Source of the DNA: Aurifilum marmelostoma
Lineage: Eukaryota; Ascomycota; Sordariomycetes; Diaporthales; Cryphonectriaceae
NCBI GenBank assembly: GCA_027559495.1
Contig: JAMXSV010000004.1
Coordinates: 485,001-549,000, forward strand
Direction of reading: 5' to 3'
Length of the DNA stretch: 64,000 nt
The notes under the pieces were generated by a model that had not been told where the DNA came from, did no database searches, and saw only the letters and a list, made by a program, of their open reading frames with translations. Shown here piece after piece: positions 35,903 through 47,026 of the stretch (its first letter is position 1; every line of letters starts with the position of its first letter). Position numbers and translations under genes: made by a program.

Positions 35903-36517
35903 GGCTGCCGGGTCAAGCCGAGGCCGAAAGGTCGTGATGGTTGTCTTCTGGACCAGGGGGGGTGGCGCCAGGGGAGGGTTGGACAAGTCGGGATGATGAC
36001 AGTCCGAGATCCTGCTCGCTGCCAAGCAGGTCAGTCAACGGCGGGCTTTGGGGAAGAGTATGACGGTTCGGGTCTCGATCTAAGCCCCCTTGACTCTAAA
36101 GCCGGGGGCTCACGAGGTTCTGGGCGTGATCCGATGGAGGGAAAAAGAATCGAAGGTGTGGAAAACGGAAAGGCAGAGAGAGCACGAACTTCTACGTGTG
36201 ACGGGGGACTATGGGCCTTAAAGGAGCCGGAGAGAGGGCACAGCGACTTGGACTGTCCCTTGTATACAAGCAAGTGGTAGTCAGCAGTCAGTCGCTCAGT
36301 GAAAAGGAATCGGCGATGTACAAACAAACATACCCTGCACTAACCGGCACACCAGGACAAGATTTAGACGTGAGATTTCGACAAATACACGCTACAGGTG
36401 AGGATGTAACAAGTCAGTGATTAAATCACAAAGACCACATTGGAAGAAGATGTGGGAGAAGACTGTGAAGAACAAGGATAGACCAAACATGACTTATTGC
36501 AGCGAAATCGCCAGGCC

Positions 36518-36518
36518 T

Positions 36519-36549
<31 letters not shown>

Positions 36550-36560
36550 ACATACACACA
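36518..36560. repeat. Interrupted (CA)n microsatellite
   Basis: CA units with single interruptions, about 620 bp upstream of the Gln-rich gene. Confidence 0.85.
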
Positions 36561-37492
36561 GAAAGATGATATGTTGATGGTCACTCGATAGAGAAACCTG
36601 GGGAAGGAAAAGAAGAAGAGAAACAAGGGCGTAGATGACTGATAGTTTATGGAGATGCCAAACAGGAGAGATGTTCACATTTCGAGATATCAAGGGTAGA
36701 CAGACTGATAGTTCTCCGGCTGGGTGAGGAGCGGGAATAAGAAACACAGGACAAGCCTTGTCTACGAATGCTCTTACGCATTCCCCGCAGCATGATTCTC
36801 TTTCCCTCGCCTTCGCCTCGTCTTGAGGGCAGGCAGTGCAATGCAGCTCGTGCTGTTTACGGATAAGCTGGGTCGTATGGGCGAGACGACTCTGGCACGG
36901 GATGTTCCTAGGTTATCCCCCGGATCGGGTTGATGGGTGATATTGCCCCTCCCTCTTCTTCTCCCATGTTGACAAGGTCTCAGCGGCTCGACGAAAAAGA
37001 AGACACGCCAGCCAAGCTGAGGGGGGCCAGAAGAGGTAGAGGCGAGGACAGGGGAAGCAAAGAAGATGTTGCATTTCAGGGGCAACCACGAGGTACCCAT
37101 CTAAGGGACAGTACGTACCCGGTACAACAGTAACGGCCAAGTATGCGACCTGTCAGACCAGGCCGTCCCTGGACTGTTGATCCTGACCCTCGTGGTGCAT
37201 GATCTCTCGGTGTTTTTCCCCCGGCCCTCTTTTTTTTTTTTTCTTTTCTTTTGGTCAATTTTTGCCCTTTTTTGTCTTTCATTTTCGGTGAGCTCTGGCA
37301 CGCTGTAGCATGCCACCATCCCTGGGGTCCATAGACGCTGCGAGATCTTGAGGGATTCCTTATCTCGCTTACATGCCTCTGATTTTCTGAGAAATGATGC
37401 TTACACACACCTCTTCGTTTAAGGATCTTACACCCTAGTATGCACACCCAACCACCACCCACCCTCTTACCCGCCCACCCACAGACACACAA

Positions 37493-37498
<6 letters not shown>

Positions 37499-37552
<54 letters not shown>
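37499..37552. repeat. (CA)27 dinucleotide microsatellite
   Basis: About 27 uninterrupted CA units, the longest pure dinucleotide array in the window. Its purity suggests it is young and likely to vary between strains. Confidence 0.92.
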
Positions 37553-37555
<3 letters not shown>

Positions 37556-38260
37556 ATGGTGCTTGACATCATCGCTCCTCACCACCCTCCATGGGATTTA
37601 TTCTACTACACCTTCTTAAGATTATGGCATGAATTCCACTGTGACTGATAGCAGTAGCAGCAGCAGCAAGATCTCGGGCTTATGGGCGTACAGTACCCTC
37701 TTTTTACGCTTCATAAGCGCTAGAATGGAATTTGGAGAACCTCCCGTTAGAATGCCCCCACCCACATGTGTCTCTTCTCACCTTCTCAGACCGTGTCCCG
37801 CAATGGAGTGGAATGCCATCTACCGCTTTTCGCCCTCGGTTCATTTCAAGAGGAGAGACATTTGAGAATCAGGTCGGCGATGACTTGCGCGCCCTCATTG
37901 GGTCGATCCTGGAGCCCGACCTCGAGATCGGATGCAAAGCAGTCCAAACCAGGACAAGGGCGTGCATACTCAGCTGCACCCCCGCCCCGTCCGTGCTTTT
38001 CTCCCTTTGGTCCTGTTTTTGGAGGAAGGCGTGCCGCTCGATACGTGAATCACACCATACAGTAGGGATCTCGTCGTTACACGGCATCAAAAGCGCTGAC
38101 CTCGCAGCAGGCTCTGGCCCGTCAGAAGCAAGAGAGGTGGCCCTTGGCACCATTTGTACAGCTACATTCGGCACCATATGGGACACACGGGATTAATAAT
38201 TGAGATGAGAAGGAGGGGGCGGGGGTCGGGGGTAAGCCAGCTCATCAACCAGCTCATCAA

Positions 38261-38300
38261 TCACACACACACGCACACACACACACACACATACACACAC
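38261..38300. repeat. (CA)n microsatellite
   Basis: CA units with two interruptions, in spacer DNA. Confidence 0.85.
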
Positions 38301-38653
38301 CCCTTCTCTCTCTCCCTGGAGTGGCGCACCTCCGCGGATGCCCTCATGCATGCCGCTGCCGCCCTCGAGATAGCAGGATTTGGTTTTTCCTCCTTAATTT
38401 TCGACGAGAAACATTTGATGTCACCCTGTGTTATATTGCGCCCCCAAAAGAGGAGATGATTGTCACCTCCCTCGCAGGTTCGAGACTCCGCTCTCGGATC
38501 TACTCGCTGAGACATCAACAAGCCACAAACATTGCCCGATCTCATGCTCTGCGCTGGTTGGTGAGCGCGCCCGTCAAGGAGGGGAGGCAAGGGTCAGTCG
38601 ACAAAAGTACATGCCTCATGAGGGCGTCAAGGAGGGGGGGAGGGGGTGCCGCG

Positions 38654-38751
38654 CAAGAAAACCAATATTGGTTTCTTGTTTGGCCCCCCTGGCAGCCAAA
38701 GGGACCGGAAAACAACCAGCGCAACAAGCAATGTTTGAGCCGCCCGGGCGG
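38654..38751. repeat. Cluster of three inverted repeats
   Basis: Within 98 bp there are: a 16-bp perfect palindrome AAACCAATATTGGTTT (38659-38674), extended to 25 bp with one bulged base, which holds a CCAAT box on each strand; a TTTGGC ... GCCAAA hairpin (38679-38700) with a C-rich loop; and a 12-bp palindrome CCGCCCGGGCGG (38740-38751). The last is CCG-N6-CGG, the everted spacing of sites used by some Zn2Cys6 regulators. It lies about 2.2 kb from the exonuclease-like gene start, far for a promoter. It may equally be a remnant of a small inverted-repeat element. Confidence 0.6.
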
Positions 38752-40137
38752 TTCGAGGGTTTCATCCAAAAACACCAAAAAAAGAAAAACGGCCCTTTGC
38801 TGAACCCGATGGCGTTGCTTTACCCAACAAGGCTATGAGGAGGCCTGAGAGCCTTGCTAGCCTAGAACAATGTCGCATACGCGAGCTGACCTTTTCATGC
38901 TGCTCTAGATGGCCCCACGATATTCTGTCTTTTTTTCTTTATTTTTTTTGTTGTGACTCCACCCCATCTCGGGCGGGCGGCCCGGTTGTCGTGGAATGGT
39001 TCGCTTCAGCCCGAGACTATACACTAACAACATCGACGCGCTCTTTCACACCAATCATACACTTCGAAGCAGAGACAACGAAAAGAGTCGTCTGTTGACT
39101 GTCAGGTGTTGTCACTTATTGTGCATTGCAATAATGTCTGCTCTGATGCTCTCTGATCACCCCTCAGCAGCTACAATCTATCGTGATAAAGTATTCCCGG
39201 AGCCAGCAAGAATCAGGATAGGAGGGGACGAAGAGACGACCGAGAGAGGGGGCCAGCTCTGCTTCCTTTCTTGAGCCTGACGATGTTGCTCTCTCCCGAG
39301 GTCACGCCTCGAGCCTGCAAGCGAGGTGTTGCACAGCATCTGCATGACAAACCCGAGGGACGATATCGCCCACCCGTTCAGTCCTTCTCCCTCGTCTTGT
39401 TCCAAGGTTACTCCTGTCACAGCTGCAAACTGCTTTTTCTTGTCTTCCCAGCCACCTGAATGACTGATAAGCATCTTTGAAACACCTAACTCGCGGACTT
39501 CTGTCAGCTATCGAACGATCAGTGCTAAGGGAGTCCCAAAGAGGTTTGATGCCATGCGTCTAGGCAATTGGGCATTAATTGCCAGCCGTTTCTGACCTCA
39601 TTATGACAGGACAAAAACACCAGAAAAAGCCAACAGAGGACGCAATTTCTTGTTTCGAGGCCGCTTCCAACGTCACCCACGCGCGTCTCCTCTCCTCCCT
39701 CGACACGATACCCACACGTCACTGCTTGCCCAAGCGTATGGAGCCCCTCGATGTTTCTTTTTCTTTTTTCATGCAGCCTGCAAGTCTCAGCGAGCCTCAG
39801 GAGACGGGCCACGTAGACAGGGCGTTGGAGACGAGCCAAGGGCAGCCAATGAAATGTGTCCGATGACTCAAGGTAACCCTCAGAGGTCACATCAACCACA
39901 GGATGGCTAATCAAAACCTGGCAGCCATGTTCTATTCTTGGTAAGAGACGCGCTGTCTAAACTCTGTCAACATCCAAGGGAGGGAAGGTTCTCTCCGCAG
40001 GTTCTGCCGCCCACCAGCATTCCTGCACCTTGCCGACCTCGGAGAGGTTCATCAAACTCAATCACATTGTTCCGTTCTGTGTGTCTGAGGCCTAGACGTG
40101 GTGAGACAAGAAGAAGCAAGAAGGGGGGAGGAGGGGG

Positions 40138-40139
<2 letters not shown>

Positions 40140-40186
<47 letters not shown>
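40140..40186. repeat. (GA)23 dinucleotide microsatellite
   Basis: About 23 GA units flanked by G-rich sequence, roughly 770 bp upstream of the start of the exonuclease-like gene. The minus-strand frames across it read Ser/Leu and are not genes. Confidence 0.92.
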
Positions 40187-40194
<8 letters not shown>

Positions 40195-40960
40195 GATGAA
40201 GGGGAGGGAGAGAAAGAGAAGTAACAAGAAACAGAGTCCGAAGTGCGGTAGACCCAATTCCGCTGTAGAGTCTTGCCTCTCAATATCATAATTTTCCGTG
40301 AGGACTGCTCTAATCACATTGGACAACCCATATAAGTCACATTATCCCTTAAAGTCTCGAGGTGCTCTAGGCGTGATTAAGAGCGTGCTTCTACTCCATT
40401 CTCATCCCCTACTCTCATCCCACGCCTGTGGCCATATCAGGACAGCAAACGCATGTCCAGCGAGTCCGGAGGTAATTAAAATGGTTCTCGGTCTACTCTT
40501 TTCTGGCCTCAGAAATCCCTAATCATTGGCTGACAATCACGGAACACAAGTGATAACCAGGGTTGATTGGGGAACTACATTGTCCTTGGGCTTCTCCTTT
40601 AGTCCATAGGGTTTGATCGTAGGTAGGCTCGCCCTATCGCTCCGTATTGTCATAACACATTCCCAGTCGGCTGATTTCAAGCGATGTGTAGGGTACACTT
40701 CCCATTCCTAGGGCAAATTGTTTGGGGTCGGCCCTTTTACTCTGCGTTTTGTTCGTCCGAACAGGAGATTTTGTTCCTCCAGACGACCAATACTTGCAAC
40801 TAATTACAGTCAACCAGTAAGTGACCCAACTATCGCCGGCTTCTTTTCACACAATGTGCCTTTTTGTCCGCTAATTCTTGGCAGGATTCGAGGTGAGAAC
40901 TGGTCATACTTCTCTCAGTCACTACCATCTTCTGACTTGAGGAAGTCATATCCAACGACA

Positions 40961-43057
40961 ATGCCGCCTGCAGAGAAGAGGAACACCGAGGTGTTTCATG
41001 GACTGGAATGTAGCGAGTACCTGTGCCTCGCCAGGTCTTCGTTCTCCAAGCCGGAGAGCTCATCTCTCCGATGCGGCTATACTTACTGTCTGGACCATGT
41101 GGACAAGAGCCAGGTCCTTGGCCGCGGACTCTGCAAGACATCGGTGACGAACGAGTGCACGCTCTATGTCTTCTACAAGCTGCACGTCAACATTGACTTC
41201 CAGCTGGACCACCTGGCGGCCGTCACCGACGAGGGAGATCAGATCGAGATCGTTTTCAGGACAACCATCCGCCGCCATGTCAGCCCCATCCTCACCGCGA
41301 TGTCAGACGAAGCGTACGCCAAGAAGGTGGTCGACCCTCACGTCGGCTTCGCACAGCTCGTCACCTGGGTCCGCGGCAGGCTCGCCGCCAAGACCAAGGG
41401 CCACGGCGAGGACTGCGACATCGTCCTGGTGGCGCTCAACGGCTTGATGGATGACCACATCCGGCTCATCAAGGGCATGAAGGGCTGGGGTGTCAACATC
41501 CCCGCGTGGAGGCTCGGCGACGTAGCACCCGCTTTCGGCATCGAGCTTAGTGTCAAGAAGGAAGACATGAACCTGGGACATCTGGCGCACACCTTCGTGC
41601 CCTTCTACGACCACGTCTACCGCGATGCGGCCAGCGACGCTGCCGCCACCCTGCACCTGGTCAAGACGACCCTCATGCACTGGGAGGAGTCCATCGCCGC
41701 CTTCACCTGCAGCGTCGACTATTTCGTCCAGGTCACCGGCCTCATCCTCGTCAAGCATGGCGGGAACCCCCTGGCCATGCCTATCTTGACGGGCAGGGAC
41801 TCCGACCCCGACACCGACCTGCCGCCCGCGAGGGTCAAGGAGGTCATCCAGAGGCTGCAGCTGAAGAAGGCGGGAATGAAGCTCGAGGATGCCACCAGCT
41901 TCTACGCCCGGCGGTTCATCTACGGGACCCACCGGTCTGTGGCGCAACACAGGGCGTTCAGAGAGGCAGAGGCCGAGGAGCGGTGGAGGCTGGAAGCCGC
42001 CGAGGAGATACGCGTCGCCGCCCTGAGGGTCGTCGAGATGTGCCACGGGGTGGAACATCCCGAGTTCCCTCGGGAGTTCGTCGAGAAGTTTCTGATGAAG
42101 CCGTTTACCACGCAGCCTGCCGAGGAGCCCTCGGAGGTCGAGGACGAGATCGTGGTCAAGACCACGCCGAGCGCCACACAAGAGCCGAAGGCACCGGAGC
42201 GTTCCAGTCAGAAATCCACGCCGCGGCCCCTCGCGCCACGCCCTCGGAAGCAGCCGCCGCCTGCTCAGCAGCAGACCCAGCAGCACACGCCACAACTTGC
42301 TCAGTGGGCCGTCGGCCGGCCTGCAGCCCAACAATCAGCAGCCCCAAAGTCAGCAGCCCCGAAGCCCGCAGCTAAGCCTGCAGCTCAAAGGCCTGTAGCT
42401 CAAAAGGCTGCAGCCCAAAAGCCTGCAGCTCAGAAGCCTGCAGCTCCAAAGTCTGCAGCTCCAAGGCCTGCAGCTCCAAGGCCTGCAGCCCAGAAGCCTG
42501 TAGCCCAGAAGCCTGTGGCCCAGAAGCCTGTGGCCCAAAAGCCTGCAGCCAAGCAGTACAAGCGGCTGAGTACCCGCCAGAAGGAGAAAAAGCCAGCGCA
42601 GGAGCTCATCCACATGCCTCTCGAGCAGGCTATGGAGCAGTTTGGTCCACAAAGCTTTGGTCAATCCTTGGAGCAGTCCATGCAGCAATTTGATCCCCAG
42701 ACCTTTGATCAGTCTATCCAGCAGTTTGATCAACAGTCATTTGATCATCCTATGGAGCAGTACGGCCAGCAGACCTACCAACAACCCTTCCAACAGCCCA
42801 TTCAATCGTCCTTCCAGCAGCAGCCTTTCCAGGAGGCGGCCTTCCAGCAACCGGGCTTCCAGCAGCTGGACTTTCAGCAGCAAGGTTTCGAGCCGCAGGG
42901 TTTCCAGATGCAGCAGGGCTTCGAGGAGGACAGCTGCATCGATCCGCAACTTACCCAAAAATCCTCTGGAGAGTTTATGCTCGGGATCTCGGATGTGTTC
43001 ACTCAGGAGTCCGATGACCAGGCCGGCGATCAATTGAAGCAATACCTTGATGACTGA
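40961..43057 (+). CDS. DEDDh-exonuclease-like protein with degenerate catalytic motifs and Gln/Phe-rich tail, 698 aa
   Basis: Single-exon frame; the ATG at 40961 is preferred because the 81 upstream in-frame codons look like leader sequence. Residues about 15-65 hold spaced Cys/His (RCGYTYCLDH, GLCKTSVTNEC), a possible zinc site. Residues about 66-240 resemble a DEDDh 3'-5' exonuclease fold: LYVFYKLHVN then LDHLAAVTDEG at the motif I strand, LVALNGLMDDHIRL at motif II, and RDAASDAAATLHLV at motif III. Motif I lacks the D-x-E pair and the motif III His is Arg221, so the fold is probably non-catalytic. A charged helical region follows (about 290-390). Then come about ten AQKP/APKP-type repeats, and a final 120 residues rich in Gln and Phe (FQQ, FDQ units), prion-like in composition. 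A single-stranded nucleic acid or protein binding role is plausible but inferred. No intron was seen. Confidence 0.8.
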   Translation: MPPAEKRNTEVFHGLECSEYLCLARSSFSKPESSSLRCGYTYCLDHVDKSQVLGRGLCKTSVTNECTLYVFYKLHVNIDFQLDHLAAVTDEGDQIEIVFRTTIRRHVSPILTAMSDEAYAKKVVDPHVGFAQLVTWVRGRLAAKTKGHGEDCDIVLVALNGLMDDHIRLIKGMKGWGVNIPAWRLGDVAPAFGIELSVKKEDMNLGHLAHTFVPFYDHVYRDAASDAAATLHLVKTTLMHWEESIAAFTCSVDYFVQVTGLILVKHGGNPLAMPILTGRDSDPDTDLPPARVKEVIQRLQLKKAGMKLEDATSFYARRFIYGTHRSVAQHRAFREAEAEERWRLEAAEEIRVAALRVVEMCHGVEHPEFPREFVEKFLMKPFTTQPAEEPSEVEDEIVVKTTPSATQEPKAPERSSQKSTPRPLAPRPRKQPPPAQQQTQQHTPQLAQWAVGRPAAQQSAAPKSAAPKPAAKPAAQRPVAQKAAAQKPAAQKPAAPKSAAPRPAAPRPAAQKPVAQKPVAQKPVAQKPAAKQYKRLSTRQKEKKPAQELIHMPLEQAMEQFGPQSFGQSLEQSMQQFDPQTFDQSIQQFDQQSFDHPMEQYGQQTYQQPFQQPIQSSFQQQPFQEAAFQQPGFQQLDFQQQGFEPQGFQMQQGFEEDSCIDPQLTQKSSGEFMLGISDVFTQESDDQAGDQLKQYLDD
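42340..42560. repeat. Coding tandem repeats (Ala/Lys/Pro, about 15 bp units)
   Basis: Imperfect units encoding variants of AQKPA/V and APKSA, with near-identical runs AQKPVAQKPVAQKPVAQKP at about 42490-42545. The nucleotide similarity of the last copies indicates recent expansion. Confidence 0.8.
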
Positions 43058-46000
43058 ATTGGCTTATAGAAGGGTGTCTCACGCTTGTCTTCTATTTTCA
43101 ATTCTTCCTCGCGTTAAGAAATCACCAATACCCGGTAGCCTGTAATAGGATATTCTGTTATAGTCGGACCTCGTGGACGCTGAACTATTTCTGGGGTTGC
43201 TCAGAACATTCAATTACATCTGTTGCCTGTTTCGCCATTGTCTGGAGGCGCTTGCTGGCCCTGTACGTGGTCGATCTGTTTTCTTCCTTTCACTGTTGCT
43301 CCACTCATCTGTGGCCGTGGCTCGCAATATCGACAACGAGACTTCCAGAGGAGCAGCCTCATGCTCGAGAACAGGGCGCATCGCCGGATTCTCGGCATCA
43401 AGGTGGCTGGCTGCCTGACAAGTAGATCTGTTCAGAGAGGGATTCATCATTTGACTCTGATTTCGTCTTTCATGTTTTGGATTCACTAGTCTGAGCAACA
43501 TACTTTGTTGTTGAGTTACGGGTCCTTCATGGTTCCGATCGCCACAATTATTGTGTGCTGATGAGGGTTCTTAAGGGGTTCCTGAAGTATGCACCGGGGA
43601 TGAACTTACTTTCTTCCGCATTTGCTTGGCTGGGTAGCAGCCCAGACAGAGGTTAAGGTTTAGGGAGCAACTTAACTTAGTGAATACGAAATGGAGGGAA
43701 AACAACCCTAGACGAACGGCTATGAACTTGTTGCGGTAGACCTAATCCAGAACCTGGTGGTTGAGAACAAGCTCAGCAGGAAGTATCTAGTTGAGCTAGA
43801 ATATCTTTCTGCTATGGCTTGCTTGAGCGATGCCAGGAACTCCCGTTATGCTGGTCCTTGTCCTCACGATACCTTCATCCCCTCTTCCCCGGGCGGGCCG
43901 CCTAGAGGAATCATGCACCTGCTTATCCAGGGTTACCCGATCTTCTGCTGTCCGGTATCCTTCGGCCTTTCTTCGTCTTCCTTAGATGGAACGTCTATGA
44001 CCGTTTCCTGATATGGTCTGCCATGCACATTTGGGATCTTGATGGCACTCAGGGCGTCTACCTGCTTCCATCCGTGGGCGTGGCCTTGTCTGGTCTAAGC
44101 AAAAGCGGCAACTGCCGTGTTGACTTGCATCTATACGCGCAACCCTGTGATCCGCAGCCCAGTGGGCCACATTCATTCGTCCTCTCTTAGCTCACTCTAG
44201 ATCCTGTCTGGTATGCGAAGTCCCTAGCTGGACTCTCCTACGAAGCAAGTGAGGTGATACAGTTGTTCGTAATGAGGTTGCATGCAAGAAACATGAGTTA
44301 TCTTGGGCGAATGAGAAGGAGGCCCATAAGGCAGAGCGGGAAAAGAAGCAATTTTCCCCACATGATCGCCCAAGTCGTGGCTGCCCGCCTATGGGGCCAA
44401 CGAGGATATCATCTACGGGCCTGGTGGCTTACGTGGCAGAGACCAAAGACCTCTGCGACTGCCGCCGCCACCGCCGCGTCTACAGGTCACCCATCAGCAC
44501 ATGCACTAGGGACAAGTGGATCGAGGCGGAGGGACTGTGAGCGTGAGTTCACAGCCCGTGTCAAACGCCGCAGGTTCTCCTGCGGGTATCCTTCAGCCGA
44601 TAAGCTATGCTGATCCCAAAGATGCCCAACTTGGAAGGTCGTAGGGATGGATGTACACCCACGATAGGGTGGGAGGTAGACTACACCAGGCATTCCTCTC
44701 TCTCACTGCCGCTGTCTCAGCGTGTGATCGGCAGGTCATGAGACGGGTTTTGTCTGGATGCATGCCGTTGTCGCAGGCGCTAAACAACGTTGAGAGAAAA
44801 AGAAAAGAAAAGAACGCTATACCCGCGGAGCAATATTACGGCGCCTGCCGTGAGAAAATAGAAAGAAAAACCAAAAAAAAAACAGGCTCAGCCACCTGAT
44901 GCGGGCGCTTAGCCGGAATCGTGGACGATGCCTTGCCGACTACCCTCCTAGAGGAGGTACGCGCCACAGTACCGGGTGTCAGAAGACTCAGACTGAGGTC
45001 GGCCCCGACCGCCGGCGCGTCGCGCAGCCCTCAGCATCACCTACTTTGGGACGCAGCGGAGTTGGCTACGGCATCCGCCGGGGAGCTCTCGATCACCCCA
45101 GTGTCTCCCGATCACAGGCCCTGCACCTAATGCACTGGAACGCATCGGGCAGCCCTCAGACCTTCCGGACTAGAGGAGATGTGTGTAGGACAAGAAACGG
45201 CTTGCTTGTCACCACCGTTACTTATCGGCAGCCTGGTGATGCCTGCTGCTGCAGCAAGCACTGGACCAGAGGCTGGGTATCCTCGGACAGTTTCGGTGTC
45301 TGATTCCCTTGTTCATGGGTTAGCATTCGGCCCTTGATATTGTGACACGACATATACGAGAGCACGAGCGCAACGCCTCTTACAGCTGCGCCATTCTCTC
45401 TCCTCGATGAGTCGGCCATCTCCCCCCTCCCTTTCCCTCCTCTCCCTTACTTCCTCCATGTGATTGTAACCCTTCGAGTTTGGGCTCTAGAAAGAGCGCG
45501 TTCGAGCACGACTTCAGTGAGGCCTCATTGAAGACTGACTGAATCTACGCCCTGGGCTGTGAAGGATCAACGTGCTGGCACCGTGAACATGGATGTGAAT
45601 GGCATATTGGAGAGGCTACAGGGGGAAGGGGTTTCCGGGATATGGCAGCAGAGAGCACGAGGCTATCATACGAGCTAATGCAAGGACGGCACACCCCGCC
45701 GCCAGCTCATCTTTAGGGCGTGCTGGCAGAGCGGGCTGGTGGGCGGGTGGGCACGAGTGGGGCCATCGCCACCGATCGATCCGCGAACCAACTTGGTCGC
45801 TTGAACCAGCAGCCTCGCTCTCTCTCTCGCTTACACGCCAGAGTTTGGTCCAGGTGGTGTGGTGTGGGAGGTCCAAAGAAGCTTTTGTGTCTTTGACTGA
45901 TCGAGACTCTAGGGCCCTAATTAAGGGTGTGTCGTGTCGAGAGATGGTTGCAAGAGCACACCCTGTGGAAAGAGGAGGGACGATGGGGGAGCGGTTTAAG

Positions 46001-47026
46001 CTTACGGCCAGGCGGATACCGGCAAGGTTGGAAGGGGTCCTGGGGCGGGGGAGACACTGGGGAATGGGGGCTTGGGTGGGCGTTGATGACCCACACCAGC
46101 ACGTCAGCACAGTAGCACACCTCCTTACCATCACTTCCCGTCCGTCTGCCCCCCTCCCCCCTTCCCACCGATGAAGGCAGCGCTATAATCTTTGTTGCAT
46201 ATATGCCAAGTAGTGGTACATGGAGATCTTCACGGTGTACATGCTGTACATGCTAAAGTGAATGCTTTGGTATATGCAGCAGTTTTTTTTTTCACATACG
46301 TGTTACCAGGAAGAAGCAACTTGGGGCTGCCATTCAACGACAGCTGAATATTGTGGCGGTCTCGGCTCTGACCAGTCGCTGCCAGCGAGCGCCCGACCCA
46401 CAGTGCCCGACCGGTCACATAGTTTGGCGCAATGGAACCCTCCTGGATGAGTCTTGATGGCCATGGGATCAAGAAAGATGGCTGGTGTGGTCGCACAGAA
46501 GAGGGGGGAAGGGCAAGGCGACAAGGAGGAGGGACGGGTGAGGACCAACGAGGTCGAATCGATGGGCCTCTGCTCGGGCTATCTCGAGCCCTTGGGCTCT
46601 GCCACAGTGATAGTGACTGACAGAAAAGCATAACACGTGCTGCGGATGCTGGCTTTGGTCAAGGAAAGAAAAAGAGGAGCCGTAGCCAACGGTGTTGTTG
46701 GTGTTGTGGTGTTGCAGGCGCGGTCAGAACCAATAGATGGACCACCATCCCCTTCATCTTTTCCCCCGTGTCCCTTGCCCTCCCTTTCCCTTTGCTGACC
46801 CTGACCCCCGCGCTGCTTGTGGTGTTGTCACCATCGATAGTCCGTTGTGCCTGAATCAAACTCTCACCACAGACAGACCAAACCTTGTGCCTTGATTAGC
46901 TCTGCCGCAAGATGCCAGAGTAATACCCACTGCGGCGGCGACGACGACCCACAGGCAACATCATCAATTGATATTGTTCACTATTATATTTTTTGTTCTC
47001 GGACCCTTTGCAACAAGAGTTCAAGG
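43058..47026. other. Intergenic spacer of about 4 kb
   Basis: Lies between two plus-strand genes. Open frames at 43757-44011, 44254-44613, 44899-45303 and 45599-46174 are short, have no recognised motif and are mirrored on the other strand. I see no tRNA or transposon features. Confidence 0.55.

Larger units (their letters stand above)
35903..40960. other. Long intergenic spacer of about 5 kb with several microsatellites
   Basis: Divergent spacer between the Gln-rich gene and the exonuclease-like gene. It holds three CA arrays (36518-36560, 37499-37552, 38261-38300), a long GA array (40140-40186) and a cluster of three inverted repeats (38654-38751). No gene is supported. Confidence 0.6.

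Noticed and set aside
38461..38500. T-arm-like GGTTCGAGAC stretch, checked as a tRNA
   Set aside because: The flanking stem does not pair and no anticodon arm or acceptor stem can be drawn. Similar checks at 32634, 38750 and 56411 also failed.
41303..42334. 343-codon minus-strand frame
   Set aside because: Antisense of the pseudo-exonuclease gene in a GC-rich region where stops are rare; no domain seen.
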